10,629 nt of DNA, from assembly GCA_964460665.1 (NCBI GenBank), contig CAYWSL010000215.1, forward strand, positions 1 through 10,629, read 5' to 3'. This document shows positions 1 to 6,441 of the stretch, one piece after another; positions within the stretch are counted from its first letter, which is position 1, and every line of letters begins with the position of its first letter. The DNA is from K23-9 sp964460665 (GTDB taxonomy: Bacteria; Planctomycetota; Planctomycetia; Pirellulales; Pirellulaceae). The translations under genes were made by a program, and so were the position numbers. The notes beneath the pieces are model-generated. The model saw only the letters and a list, made by a program, of their open reading frames with translations, had not been told where the DNA came from and did not search any database.

Positions 1-200
1 AACAGTGCGCCAAAACAGGGATCGGAATCCTTCAATTTCGTTAGCTTTTCCGCAACTTTAAGGGCTCCATCCGCGTTTGCGTGGCGCTACAATATATCCT
101 TATCGTCGTCGGGCAGAATGACGCTGAGTCCATCCCAGCAATGAAAAGATTGATTGGGTTGGCAAAGTGGGGATGATGTTGGCGAACGGACCTAAGGTTC
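1..200 (-). pseudogene. Possible decayed or partial reading frame running off the left edge
   Basis: Read on the minus strand from about 200 towards 1, one frame gives plausible protein sequence with residues such as SFHCWDGLSVILPDDDKDIL, then a TAG stop at about 98-100. In the same frame it continues with residues such as ADGALKVAEKLTKLKDSDP up to the window edge. No ATG or GTG start is present in this frame, and a TGA lies just upstream. It could be a gene remnant broken by a stop, the start of a gene using a rare TTG codon near 33, or chance. I do not recognise the family. Confidence 0.22.
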
Positions 201-208
201 ATTCGCCA
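180..208. other. Stem-loop upstream of clpS
   Basis: TGGCGAA (180-186) pairs with TTCGCCA (202-208). Inside it, after one mismatch, GGACC (188-192) pairs with GGTTC (196-200) around a TAA loop, allowing one G-T pair. The downstream bases GTTTC are only weakly T-rich. It could be a terminator for an upstream gene outside the window or part of the clpS leader. Confidence 0.4.
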
Positions 209-310
209 GTTTCACGATGCATGTGGAAAACGCGGCGCTAGATACGCAGCGTTCGGAAACGGGCTTCGTGAAAAGAGTTAGTTCGATTTAGCAAGGAGCA
301 ATGATCAGCA

Positions 311-655
311 ATGGCAGATCAGCAGTCAGCGGTGGCCGAACCCGAGGTCATCACACGTAAAGAAAAAAAGAAGAAGCCTAAGAAGCAACCACGTTTCAAC
401 GTCATCCTGTGGGACGACACGGACCACAGCTACGAGTACGTCGTGTTGATGATGAAGCAGCTGTTTCGACATCCGATCGAAACGGGTTTTCAGATCGCCA
501 AAGAAGTGGATACGTCAGGTAGAGCCATCTGCATGACCACGACAATGGAGCATGCCGAACTGAAACGCGACCAGATCCACGCGTTTGGCAAAGACGACTT
601 GATCACTCGCTGCAAAGGCAGCATGTCGGCCACGATCGAGCCAGTTAGCGAGTAA
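311..655 (+). CDS. clpS: ATP-dependent Clp protease adaptor ClpS
   Basis: ClpS binds the N-domain of the ClpA or ClpC unfoldase in the cytoplasm and delivers proteins with destabilising N-terminal residues for degradation by ClpP. The 114-residue product has a lysine-rich flexible N-terminus (residues 1-28) and then the ClpS core. Visible family landmarks are FNVILWDD (29-36), the GRAIC strand (about 69-73), AELKRDQIHAFG, and a C-terminal KGSMSATIEP. The core aligns with E. coli ClpS by eye without gaps from residue 30 to 73. In that alignment the pocket residues N34, M40 and H66 of E. coli become D35, Y41 and D67. The ATG at 311 is chosen because it opens this frame; AAGGAG at 293-298 lies 12 nt upstream, a long spacing. 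The stop codon lies in a 15-bp tandem duplication. mtaB follows 116 bp downstream on the same strand. Confidence 0.93.
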   Translation: MADQQSAVAEPEVITRKEKKKKPKKQPRFNVILWDDTDHSYEYVVLMMKQLFRHPIETGFQIAKEVDTSGRAICMTTTMEHAELKRDQIHAFGKDDLITRCKGSMSATIEPVSE

Positions 656-670
656 CCAGTCAGCGAGTAA
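641..670 (+). repeat. 15-bp tandem duplication containing the clpS stop codon
   Basis: Two copies lie head to tail: CCAGTTAGCGAGTAA at 641-655 and CCAGTCAGCGAGTAA at 656-670, differing at one base. The unit is a multiple of three, so the frame reads PVSE, stop, PVSE, stop. Readthrough of the first stop would add only five residues. Confidence 0.9.
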
Positions 671-746
671 ACCGCTCGGTGCCACGTGCTCGCCCAATCT
701 CGACTTCATCCGTTACATTGCGGACATGCTTTTTTGACCCAGGTAA

Positions 747-760
747 CGGACTGAAGTCCG
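747..760. other. Small hairpin just upstream of mtaB
   Basis: CGGAC (747-751) and GTCCG (756-760) form a 5-bp stem with a TGAA loop, ending 11 nt before the mtaB ATG. It occupies the place where a Shine-Dalgarno sequence would be expected, and no such sequence is visible there. Confidence 0.35.
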
Positions 761-771
761 CTTGACGCATC

Positions 772-2079
772 ATGCCCGCTAAACTTCGTGTCGCAACGCT
801 TGGTTGCAAAGTCAACCAGTACGAAACCGAACTGGTCCGCCAAGGCTTACAGAAAGTCGGCTACGAGGATTGCGCCAAAGACGAATCCGCCGACTTATGT
901 TTGGTAAACACTTGCACGGTCACCAACGAAGGTGACGTGAAGAGTCGCCAGATCGTGCGTCGTCTGCATCGCAAGAACCCCGACGCCAAGATCGTCGTGA
1001 TGGGTTGCTATGCGACACGCGCCCCCGAAGAAGTGGCCGCGTTGCCGGGCGTGACTGAAGTCGTTACGGACAAACGCGAACTTCCGGATTTGATGTCGCG
1101 ATTCGGCGTGATCGATGTTCCCACGGGCCTTTCCGGATTCTCGGGACGCAAACGAGCTTACGTCAAAGTCCAAGACGGCTGTTTGCTGCGCTGCAGCTAC
1201 TGCATCATCCCGCATGTTCGCCCCAAACTGACTTCGCGACCCAAGCAGCACATCATCGATGAAGTGCAGTCGCTGATCGATGCTGGACACAAGGAAGTGA
1301 TTCTGACCGGAATTCACTTGGGACACTATGGCGTTGACTGGAATCGAAATAAGCCCAAAGAGGATTGGGTGCGACTGGCACACTTGGTCCGCGAACTGTG
1401 TGAACTGAAGGGCGATTTTCGCATTCGCCTCAGCAGCATCGAGGCCACGGAAGTCACGCGCGAACTGATTTCGATCATGCGTGATTACAGCGACCGCGTT
1501 GTGCCGCACTTGCATCTGTGTTTGCAAAGCGGAAGCGATTCGGTGTTGCGCCGGATGCGCCGGCGTTGGGGCACACGGATGTTTCTGGATCGCTGCCAAT
1601 TGCTTCGTGATTCACTAGACAGTCCTGCCATCACGACGGACGTAATCGTCGGATTCCCGGGCGAGACTGAAGACGAATTTTCGCAAACGATCGAAACATG
1701 TCGGTCGGCTGGATTCTCCAAGATCCACGTATTCCCGTTCAGTCCGCGACGCGGTACGCCAGCGGCTGACATGGACAATCAGATCTCCAAACAGTTGCGT
1801 GCCGAGCGGGTTGAACGTTTGACTGAAGTTGAAACCGAACTACGGCATACCTACTACCACAGCTTGGTTGGCAAGAAACTGCAGTTGATGGCCGAGTCGG
1901 AATCGCCGTTGGCGACGATCGGTACTGAGTCGCCAACGAACATGGTTTTGAAGGGAACGACGTGTCGTTATGCACCGGCCGAAGTAGTCACCACGGACTC
2001 AAGTGTCGGCGAAGGATCAATGGTCGACATCCAAGTCACCAGCACAGACGGCGAACGCTTGATCGGCAAGCTGGCTTAA
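772..2079 (+). CDS. mtaB: tRNA (t6A37) methylthiotransferase MtaB
   Basis: MtaB is a radical-SAM enzyme that adds a methylthio group to t6A at position 37 of ANN-decoding tRNAs, giving ms2t6A. The 435-residue protein has the usual three parts. The N-terminal MTTase domain carries three cysteines for the second iron-sulfur cluster: C12 in TLGCKVNQYE, C48 in VNTCTVT and C79 in VMGCYA. The radical-SAM core has the CxxxCxxC motif at C137, C141 and C144 (GCLLRCSYC). A C-terminal TRAM-like domain starts near SLVGKKLQL. The TLGCKVNQYE start and overall length favour MtaB over MiaB or RimO. The ATG at 772 places the first cysteine at the usual distance, although there is no clear Shine-Dalgarno sequence. 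Two hairpins follow the stop codon. Confidence 0.95.
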   Translation: MPAKLRVATLGCKVNQYETELVRQGLQKVGYEDCAKDESADLCLVNTCTVTNEGDVKSRQIVRRLHRKNPDAKIVVMGCYATRAPEEVAALPGVTEVVTDKRELPDLMSRFGVIDVPTGLSGFSGRKRAYVKVQDGCLLRCSYCIIPHVRPKLTSRPKQHIIDEVQSLIDAGHKEVILTGIHLGHYGVDWNRNKPKEDWVRLAHLVRELCELKGDFRIRLSSIEATEVTRELISIMRDYSDRVVPHLHLCLQSGSDSVLRRMRRRWGTRMFLDRCQLLRDSLDSPAITTDVIVGFPGETEDEFSQTIETCRSAGFSKIHVFPFSPRRGTPAADMDNQISKQLRAERVERLTEVETELRHTYYHSLVGKKLQLMAESESPLATIGTESPTNMVLKGTTCRYAPAEVVTTDSSVGEGSMVDIQVTSTDGERLIGKLA

Positions 2080-2087
2080 AGCACGAC

Positions 2088-2120
2088 AGGCAAACCGGGC
2101 TGCGTTAGGCCGATTTGCCT
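2088..2120 (+). terminator. Long imperfect hairpin just after mtaB
   Basis: AGGCAAA (2088-2094) pairs with TTTGCCT (2114-2120). Within the loop, CGG pairs with CCG and CT with AG across single mismatches. It begins 8 bases after the mtaB stop. The downstream sequence has no T tract, so it may be an RNA 3'-end stabiliser rather than an intrinsic terminator. Confidence 0.4.
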
Positions 2121-2150
2121 CGCTTAGCTTGAACGCTGCATGCCAACGAA

Positions 2151-2184
2151 AAAACTTGGTGGCGCTTTGGCACCACCAAGTTTT
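2151..2184. terminator. Bidirectional Rho-independent terminator between mtaB and the DUF1559 gene
   Basis: AAAACTTGGTGG (2151-2162) and CCACCAAGTTTT (2173-2184) form a perfect 12-bp stem around a 10-base loop. A tracts on the left and T tracts on the right make it usable from both strands. It sits between convergent genes, 44 bp before the end of the DUF1559 gene. Confidence 0.85.
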
Positions 2185-2228
2185 GTATGCAAGGACTGGT
2201 CTTGGAAAAGTCTTGGTCTACGAACTCT

Positions 2229-3446
2229 CTACTGGTTCAGTTGCTCTTCGACTACCTCTTGCGAAGCACGTGTTCCGAGCGATCCCCAAAGACCGTAGGG
2301 GCTCTTCATGCCCGGGGCACGATCACCAGTGCCATCCCACGTGACGTTTCCGATGGTTGTGTCGCCAGATTCTACCGAATCGGTCATGAAGACTACTGCA
2401 CCGTCGCCCATCAGGATGTGGCACCCTCCTTGATGTCGGCTACTTGGTCCGTAAATTCCAATCGTGAACGTGTTGTTGGCGTTACTACAGACTTCACGGT
2501 TCGGCGGCAAAATTGTTGTGATGCCCGTGTTAACTGCCATGCCGTTGGCCCATTTGAAGCCACGTTGCACTTCCTCATTGGTGCCAGCAAAGTTCGTCCC
2601 TGGGTCCCAGAATCGCGGACGTTCCGCACTGACCTGATCGCGGCACAGACTTGGGTTGTTCAAGATTGCACCACGCTGTGCAACACGTGTCGTGATGTTA
2701 CTGTCACCAAGATCAGTGTTTATTTCTCCGCCCATAATGGTGTTGGACAAACCATCCAATACGTCACGAAAGCGAGCGAATTCGCGCGGTACAAAGATGC
2801 CACGGCAAGTGGACCGCATTCTTTCGAATCGCGTTGCGTCAACGACTCCGGTTTGATTTCGCCCACCGTTGTTTTGAAACTGAATTGAGTCCCCCATGCA
2901 TACTGCATAGTTTGTTCGTCCCTGTGCTGGAAAGCCTACACCTGGGTCGCTGGGGCATCGGAACGTTGGAACGTTGGTCAACCAGGGATCATATTGAAAC
3001 GTTCCATGTTCAGCCAAGCTCATGGCAACATTCGGTCCCATTGCGCTAAAGAACAGGCCTTGTGCGGATGCGGGCTCTTGAACGGCAAAAGGATTGCTGA
3101 TTTGTTGCCACAGCGATTGTTGCTCTACAAACGGCGTGAGAGGAACTAACGCACTAAGGTTGTGGAAATTGTTTCCGCCGTAAGCTGCACCGCGTGCAAC
3201 GGGCGTGCGGGCTTGCGGATTGTTCCCGAACCGAAACGTTCCCCCTCGTTCCACAGGCAGCTTTTTGTAGGCTGAGTGGTAATTATGAAACGCCAAGCCG
3301 ATCTGCTTGAAATTATTGCTACAGCTCATTCGGCGCGCTGCTTCGCGTGCTGCTTGAACCGCTGGCAATAACAAGCCAATAAGAATGCCGATGATGGCGA
3401 TCACCACCAATAGTTCGACCAAGGTAAAACCGTGTTTGCGCACCAT
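2229..3446 (-). CDS. DUF1559 family protein with prepilin-type N-terminus
   Basis: This 405-residue protein belongs to the DUF1559 (SBP_bac_10-like) family that is greatly expanded in Planctomycetes; its exact job is not established. The N-terminus has a type IV prepilin signal: a short basic leader MVRKHG, cleavage expected between G6 and F7, then FTLVELLVVIAIIGIL as the hydrophobic helix, with E11 as the conserved glutamate. The segment AVQAAREAARRMSCSNNFKQIGLAFHNYH is diagnostic of the family. Near the C-terminus, HILMGDGAVVFM matches the usual H-x-L-M-x-DG motif. AAGGAG (complement of 3456-3461) lies 9 nt before the ATG. The product is probably exported and held at the inner membrane or assembled in a pseudopilus-like structure. 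It follows the small lipoprotein gene with a 57-bp gap, and the two probably share a transcript. Confidence 0.95.
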   Translation of the reverse strand: MVRKHGFTLVELLVVIAIIGILIGLLLPAVQAAREAARRMSCSNNFKQIGLAFHNYHSAYKKLPVERGGTFRFGNNPQARTPVARGAAYGGNNFHNLSALVPLTPFVEQQSLWQQISNPFAVQEPASAQGLFFSAMGPNVAMSLAEHGTFQYDPWLTNVPTFRCPSDPGVGFPAQGRTNYAVCMGDSIQFQNNGGRNQTGVVDATRFERMRSTCRGIFVPREFARFRDVLDGLSNTIMGGEINTDLGDSNITTRVAQRGAILNNPSLCRDQVSAERPRFWDPGTNFAGTNEEVQRGFKWANGMAVNTGITTILPPNREVCSNANNTFTIGIYGPSSRHQGGCHILMGDGAVVFMTDSVESGDTTIGNVTWDGTGDRAPGMKSPYGLWGSLGTRASQEVVEEQLNQ

Positions 3447-3503
3447 GAAACCAGACTCCTTAGGAATTGAAAACAGAAATACACATTTTATAATTTGGCT
3501 TGA

Positions 3504-3695
3504 TTAGCCTTCACCATCGGTTTCGTCTGTCTCACTCTCTTCGTCGATTCTCTGTGCGGCTTGCGGATTCGCATCCAGGTACTCTTGTAGCTCACCTTTT
3601 TCTGGGCCCTGCGGAGCATCACTGTTGCACCCCAGCATGGGAATGATCAGGACACAAACGACTAAACGTAAAGCACGCAATACCTGGTAACGCAT
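3504..3695 (-). CDS. Small putative lipoprotein upstream of the DUF1559 gene
   Basis: A 63-residue product starts at the ATG at 3695, preceded by GGAAGGTG and four T, a good ribosome binding site. A longer in-frame start at 3806 is possible but has no such site and would bury the signal peptide. The N-terminus is a basic and hydrophobic leader, MRYQVLRALRLVVCVLIIP, followed by MLGC, a lipobox-like motif with C23 as the lipidation site. The mature part is about 40 residues, acidic and rich in E and D, ending in EESETDETDGEG. Small lipoproteins are often found beside DUF1559 genes in planctomycetes, so a partner role is an inference. No enzymatic domain is visible. Confidence 0.75.
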   Translation of the reverse strand: MRYQVLRALRLVVCVLIIPMLGCNSDAPQGPEKGELQEYLDANPQAAQRIDEESETDETDGEG

Positions 3696-3801
3696 AAAAC
3701 ACCTTCCGTCGTAGTCGAGAGTTTCTAGTAGCAGACTCAAATAGAAGACCTCCAGAACCGCAATGCAAGAGAAAAAGAGAGAAAATAGTTGACTGCTCTG
3801 T

Positions 3802-3979
3802 CTCATTTGAGTGGCTCATTGAGTGGCTCATTGAGTGGCTCATTGAGTGGCTCATTGAGTGANNNNNNNNNNNNNNNNNNNNNNNNNNNNNNNNNNNNNN
3901 NNNNNNNNNNNNNNNNNNNNNNNNNNNNNNNNNNNNNNNNNNNNNNNNNNNNNNNNNNNNNNCTCATTGAGTGAGTGGA
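3802..3979. repeat. 12-bp tandem repeat array, interrupted by the gap
   Basis: The unit TGAGTGGCTCAT occurs four times perfectly at 3808-3855, with a partial copy before it and one running into the gap. After the gap the sequence resumes with CTCATTGAGTGAGTGG, the same motif slightly altered. Within each unit TGAG and CTCA are complementary, so the array can fold into many small hairpins. There are no spacers, so it is not a CRISPR array. True copy number is unknown. Confidence 0.92.
3863..3962. other. Assembly gap of 100 N
   Basis: Exactly 100 undetermined bases lie inside the 12-bp array, which is present on both sides. The round number suggests a placeholder rather than a measured length. 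Confidence 0.97.
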
Positions 3980-4064
3980 GCGATATCGGGGCCAAGATTG
4001 CGGACTAGCTGGGTAGGTTGCCATACCTGTTTGACCTCGCAAAACACGAGCATCAGCTTAAACC

Positions 4065-4094
4065 GGGGCAATCTGCGTAGGGGCAAGCTGCGTA
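4065..4094. repeat. 15-bp tandem duplication
   Basis: GGGGCAATCTGCGTA at 4065-4079 is followed directly by GGGGCAAGCTGCGTA at 4080-4094, with one difference. It lies about 100 bp beyond the stop codon of the minus-strand STN-like gene. No function is apparent. Confidence 0.85.
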
Positions 4095-4125
4095 GGGTAT
4101 GACACGATATTCCAACCGTTTTCCG

Positions 4126-4143
4126 CTGGTCGCTCTGGTCGCT
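4126..4143. repeat. 9-bp perfect tandem duplication
   Basis: CTGGTCGCT occurs twice in succession, at 4126-4134 and 4135-4143, in the non-coding stretch downstream of the minus-strand STN-like gene. Confidence 0.8.
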
Positions 4144-4194
4144 TACGCAAAACTCGCGCGTCGGGTTACCAAAGATTCTGCGACTGCTACGCCC

Positions 4195-5313
4195 CTACCC
4201 GGCGGTCTTCACTGAAATCACCACGGCGCCGGGTTTCCATTCGGCGGTCGCGCCAGCGGCATTGGCGGCGTTTTCGATCAGCGTTTTCAGCGTAGCGTCT
4301 TTTGCTTCCAGCGAAATGGTTTTGCGTGCCGCTTCTGTGGCGGAGGGATCGATCACGCACTGAATGCCAGCGGCTTGTGCAAACTGCTTTAGCGCCTGCA
4401 CGGCTGGTGTGTTGACCAACTTCAGCGAGAACGTTCGCTTATCGTCTGCGATTCTGTTAGCGGCGACCTTCGCGGGTTGCTGCACCAACATCATCGCTTC
4501 GGTTGCCAAACGGTGAGCTCGCACTGTGGCCGTCACGGCAGTCAACGTCCCATCCTTTTTCAATCTTGCCTTCGGGTCGAATTTTCGAAAGTCAGATTCC
4601 AAAGTTGCGATGGAAGAATACGTTCGTGTGACCAGTTCATCTGGCGGCCCCATTGGGACGATGGCGATTGAAGACAACGAATCGGTGCTGCGAAGCTTTC
4701 GACCGAATTGAGCCAATACCAAGTTGGCTGCGACCGCGCGGCGCACGATACTCAGGTTTGTCTCCGCCCACAGGTCATGCGGAAGTTTGGGAGATGCTGC
4801 TGAGCTGTCTTCGCCAATCGCCAACGCAAACGCCTCGGTGGGTGTGGTCAGCGCCCCCCAAGTGATCGTTGTTGATGGCGTCTTTGCGCCAACTGGAATC
4901 AGCGATGCGGCAGTGGCGTCAACCCAAGCAGGTCGGCCGATCAGCACGACGTTGGCGACTGGCATGATGACGCAATCGCGTTCGGCAGCGATGGCACGTA
5001 ACGCCGCATAGGTGGTAGGACCAAGCTGATCAGGTTCGACCGTGGCCGACGGATCGACTCCGCGATCAATCCAAACATTCACCTTTGCTTTTTCAGCAAC
5101 CTGCCTGATTGTTTCGCGAAAAGGTTTTCCTTGAATCGCCATGCTGACTGGTGCGGACAGCTTACCGGCGAACGCACCGGTCTTTACAAACTCGTCTGCC
5201 GTCGCCGCGTGAGCCCAAGCGGCGTGGAGGCAAAGTGAAAAAAATGCGACGTAAGCTGTCCCAGCAACGCTGTGCCGCTGACGTCTTTGGGGGGCTTTTC
5301 TGATCGGAAGCAT
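4195..5313 (-). CDS. Exported protein with two secretin/TonB N-terminus (STN)-like regions
   Basis: With the ATG at 5313 the product is 372 residues. It begins with a Sec-type signal peptide: a long basic n-region (RKAPQRRQRH), a hydrophobic core (VAFFSLCLHAAWA) and likely cleavage after AHA at residue 36. Two segments resemble the short beta-alpha fold found at the N-terminus of secretins and TonB-dependent receptors. The first is about residues 55-128 (AIQGKPFRETIRQVAEKAKV, with a DR-containing strand after it); the second is about 292-372 (LVNTPAVQALKQFAQAAGIQ). No secretin pore domain or TonB barrel follows, and the protein ends with the second copy. The middle part, about 130-290, is unassigned. 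An in-frame GTG at 5385 would add 24 residues ahead of the signal peptide and is less likely. The domain call is from fold-like pattern only; I cannot give a precise function. Confidence 0.75.
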   Translation of the reverse strand: MLPIRKAPQRRQRHSVAGTAYVAFFSLCLHAAWAHAATADEFVKTGAFAGKLSAPVSMAIQGKPFRETIRQVAEKAKVNVWIDRGVDPSATVEPDQLGPTTYAALRAIAAERDCVIMPVANVVLIGRPAWVDATAASLIPVGAKTPSTTITWGALTTPTEAFALAIGEDSSAASPKLPHDLWAETNLSIVRRAVAANLVLAQFGRKLRSTDSLSSIAIVPMGPPDELVTRTYSSIATLESDFRKFDPKARLKKDGTLTAVTATVRAHRLATEAMMLVQQPAKVAANRIADDKRTFSLKLVNTPAVQALKQFAQAAGIQCVIDPSATEAARKTISLEAKDATLKTLIENAANAAGATAEWKPGAVVISVKTAG

Positions 5314-5675
5314 TGGGCGATCTAGGTAATGCGTTAGCAATAGGGGCGTTGATTTGCGTTCAAAGGGCTGTGCGACAGCTAGCACTACTGGCTCAATGCA
5401 ACAATAATCCAGCTCAATGCAACAGTGTGCATCTTAATATTGGATCGTCTGCTTGAACTTGGTTGTCGACCGCTAGACACCCAATTAGACTCGAACCCCA
5501 CAAATAAAACGACGGAAAAACAAAGGACGTAACCAACAGTCTGGTTACAGGGTCGGCAACGGCAGCTGGCCAGCATTTTCCATGCTAGGCAACATCGATT
5601 GGTTGCCCGAAGCGGTTGGGCGCATAGGATGTAGCCAGCGATTTGGGTGAACTTCACAACTCGACGGATAACACT
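5314..5675. promoter_or_regulatory. Divergent intergenic region with direct and inverted repeats
   Basis: This region separates the minus-strand STN-like gene from the plus-strand HEAT/TPR gene and must hold both promoters. Contents: a 13-bp direct repeat (5391-5424); a 7-bp-stem hairpin GTAACCA/TGGTTAC at 5529-5548; a 10-bp palindrome GCTGGCCAGC at 5565-5574; and a 6-bp-stem hairpin GGCAAC/GTTGCC at 5588-5607. A weak plus-strand promoter match is TTGTCG (5463-5468), 17 bases, TAGACT (5486-5491), each hexamer matching consensus at four of six positions. Confidence 0.4.
5391..5424. repeat. 13-bp direct repeat with 21-bp period, possible operator pair
   Basis: GCTCAATGCAACA occurs at 5391-5403 and 5412-5424. 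The 21-bp period is two helical turns, so both copies face the same side of the DNA, as expected for paired regulator sites. They lie 78-111 bp upstream of the minus-strand ATG at 5313. Confidence 0.5.
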
Positions 5676-6344
5676 GTGACTTCTCCACTGGTACGGACGA
5701 CGCGATTGGCAACTGCTTACAGGCGCTATCTGAATTCGGCGAATTCGCCGCAGTTTGCAGCCGAAGTTGACGAGTACTATGCAAGCACAACCTTGGCGAC
5801 GTTGCTGGAACGCGGCGACGTCGAATTGCGGCGTGCTTCAGCGTTAGCCCTGGGTATGCTGGGCGACGAACGCTCGATCGAACCACTTGGCCGATCGTTG
5901 TCAGATGACGATCGCGGTGTGCGATTGGCGGCCGATGATTCTTTCCGCGGATTGCTTGTCCGCGACGCGGCGCCGAACCACCATCAGCAACTTTTGAAGG
6001 TCATGCATTTGAACGACGGCGGCGAATACGCCGCCGCGCTGGCCCCCACGATGATCTTGATCGACCAGGCGCCAACTTACGCCGAAGCTCATCATCAATT
6101 AGCGATTTGCTGGCACGGGCTGGAGAATCATTTTCAAGCCGAAGCGGCCTATGGTGCTTGCCTTTGGCAATGCCGATTCCACTATCCCGCCTGGCAGGGA
6201 CTAGCACGCTGCCGTGTTTTGCTGGACGATTTTGGCGGAGCGATCAACGCGTTGGAGCGTTGTCTGCAGATCTGTCCCGATGTGGAAACCGCTCGCTTGC
6301 AAATCCGAGCGATCCGCCGTCGGATGCGACAGTCCGACGTTTAG
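5676..6344 (+). CDS. HEAT-repeat and TPR-like protein
   Basis: With the GTG at 5676 the product is 222 residues; an in-frame TTG at 5643 would add 11. Neither has a strong ribosome binding site, and the GTG is preferred as the more usual start. The first half (about residues 49-97) looks like HEAT or PBS-lyase-like helical repeats: VELRRASALALGMLGDERSI, then a second similar helix pair. The second half (about 116-204) resembles tetratricopeptide repeats, with GEYAAALAPTMILIDQAPTY, AEAHHQLAICWHGLENHFQA and FGGAINALERCLQICPD. Both repeat types usually serve protein-protein contacts. No signal peptide or membrane segment is seen, so it is probably cytoplasmic. The partner is unknown. A small membrane protein follows 97 bp downstream on the same strand. 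Confidence 0.75.
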   Translation: MTSPLVRTTRLATAYRRYLNSANSPQFAAEVDEYYASTTLATLLERGDVELRRASALALGMLGDERSIEPLGRSLSDDDRGVRLAADDSFRGLLVRDAAPNHHQQLLKVMHLNDGGEYAAALAPTMILIDQAPTYAEAHHQLAICWHGLENHFQAEAAYGACLWQCRFHYPAWQGLARCRVLLDDFGGAINALERCLQICPDVETARLQIRAIRRRMRQSDV

Positions 6345-6441
6345 TTCTCTGGCCAGCATCTAGGTTTTCTGGCAAAATCATGATAACGCTCGCCGTGTAC
6401 TGGACGACAACTGAGTGACAAGACGTACAGAAGGAGCAACT

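Larger units (their letters stand above)
1..310. other. Intergenic region upstream of clpS, no intact gene
   Basis: No intact gene is visible in these 310 bases. On the minus strand, one frame from about 200 down to the left edge reads like protein but has no ATG start and is cut by TAG at about 98-100; it is listed separately as a possible pseudogene. A hairpin lies at 180-208. A TACAAT hexamer at 88-93 resembles a -10 box, but there is no matching -35 at the usual distance, so I do not call a promoter. The clpS ribosome binding site AAGGAG is at 293-298. Confidence 0.6.
3696..4194. other. Intergenic region with tandem repeats and an assembly gap
   Basis: This region separates the lipoprotein gene from the end of the STN-like gene. 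It holds the 12-bp array (3802-3979), the 100-N gap, a 15-bp duplication (4065-4094) and a 9-bp duplication (4126-4143). No convincing gene is seen. Open frames across the array, reading MSHS or EPLN on the minus strand and SGSL on the plus strand, result from the repeat lacking stop codons in those frames. Confidence 0.6.

Noticed and set aside
895..1599. 234-codon minus-strand open frame inside mtaB
   Set aside because: It is antisense to a clear radical-SAM gene with all expected motifs, and the translation looks like a shadow frame.
2187..2888. 233-codon plus-strand open frame opposite the DUF1559 gene
   Set aside because: It lies antisense to a confident family member, and its translation has no recognisable domain.
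3802..3979. CRISPR array
   Set aside because: The units are 12 bp and contiguous with no spacers, and no cas genes are present.
3803..4042. Open frames with repeated MSHS, EPLN or SGSL across the first gap
   Set aside because: They arise from a 12-bp repeat without stops in those frames and run through undetermined bases.
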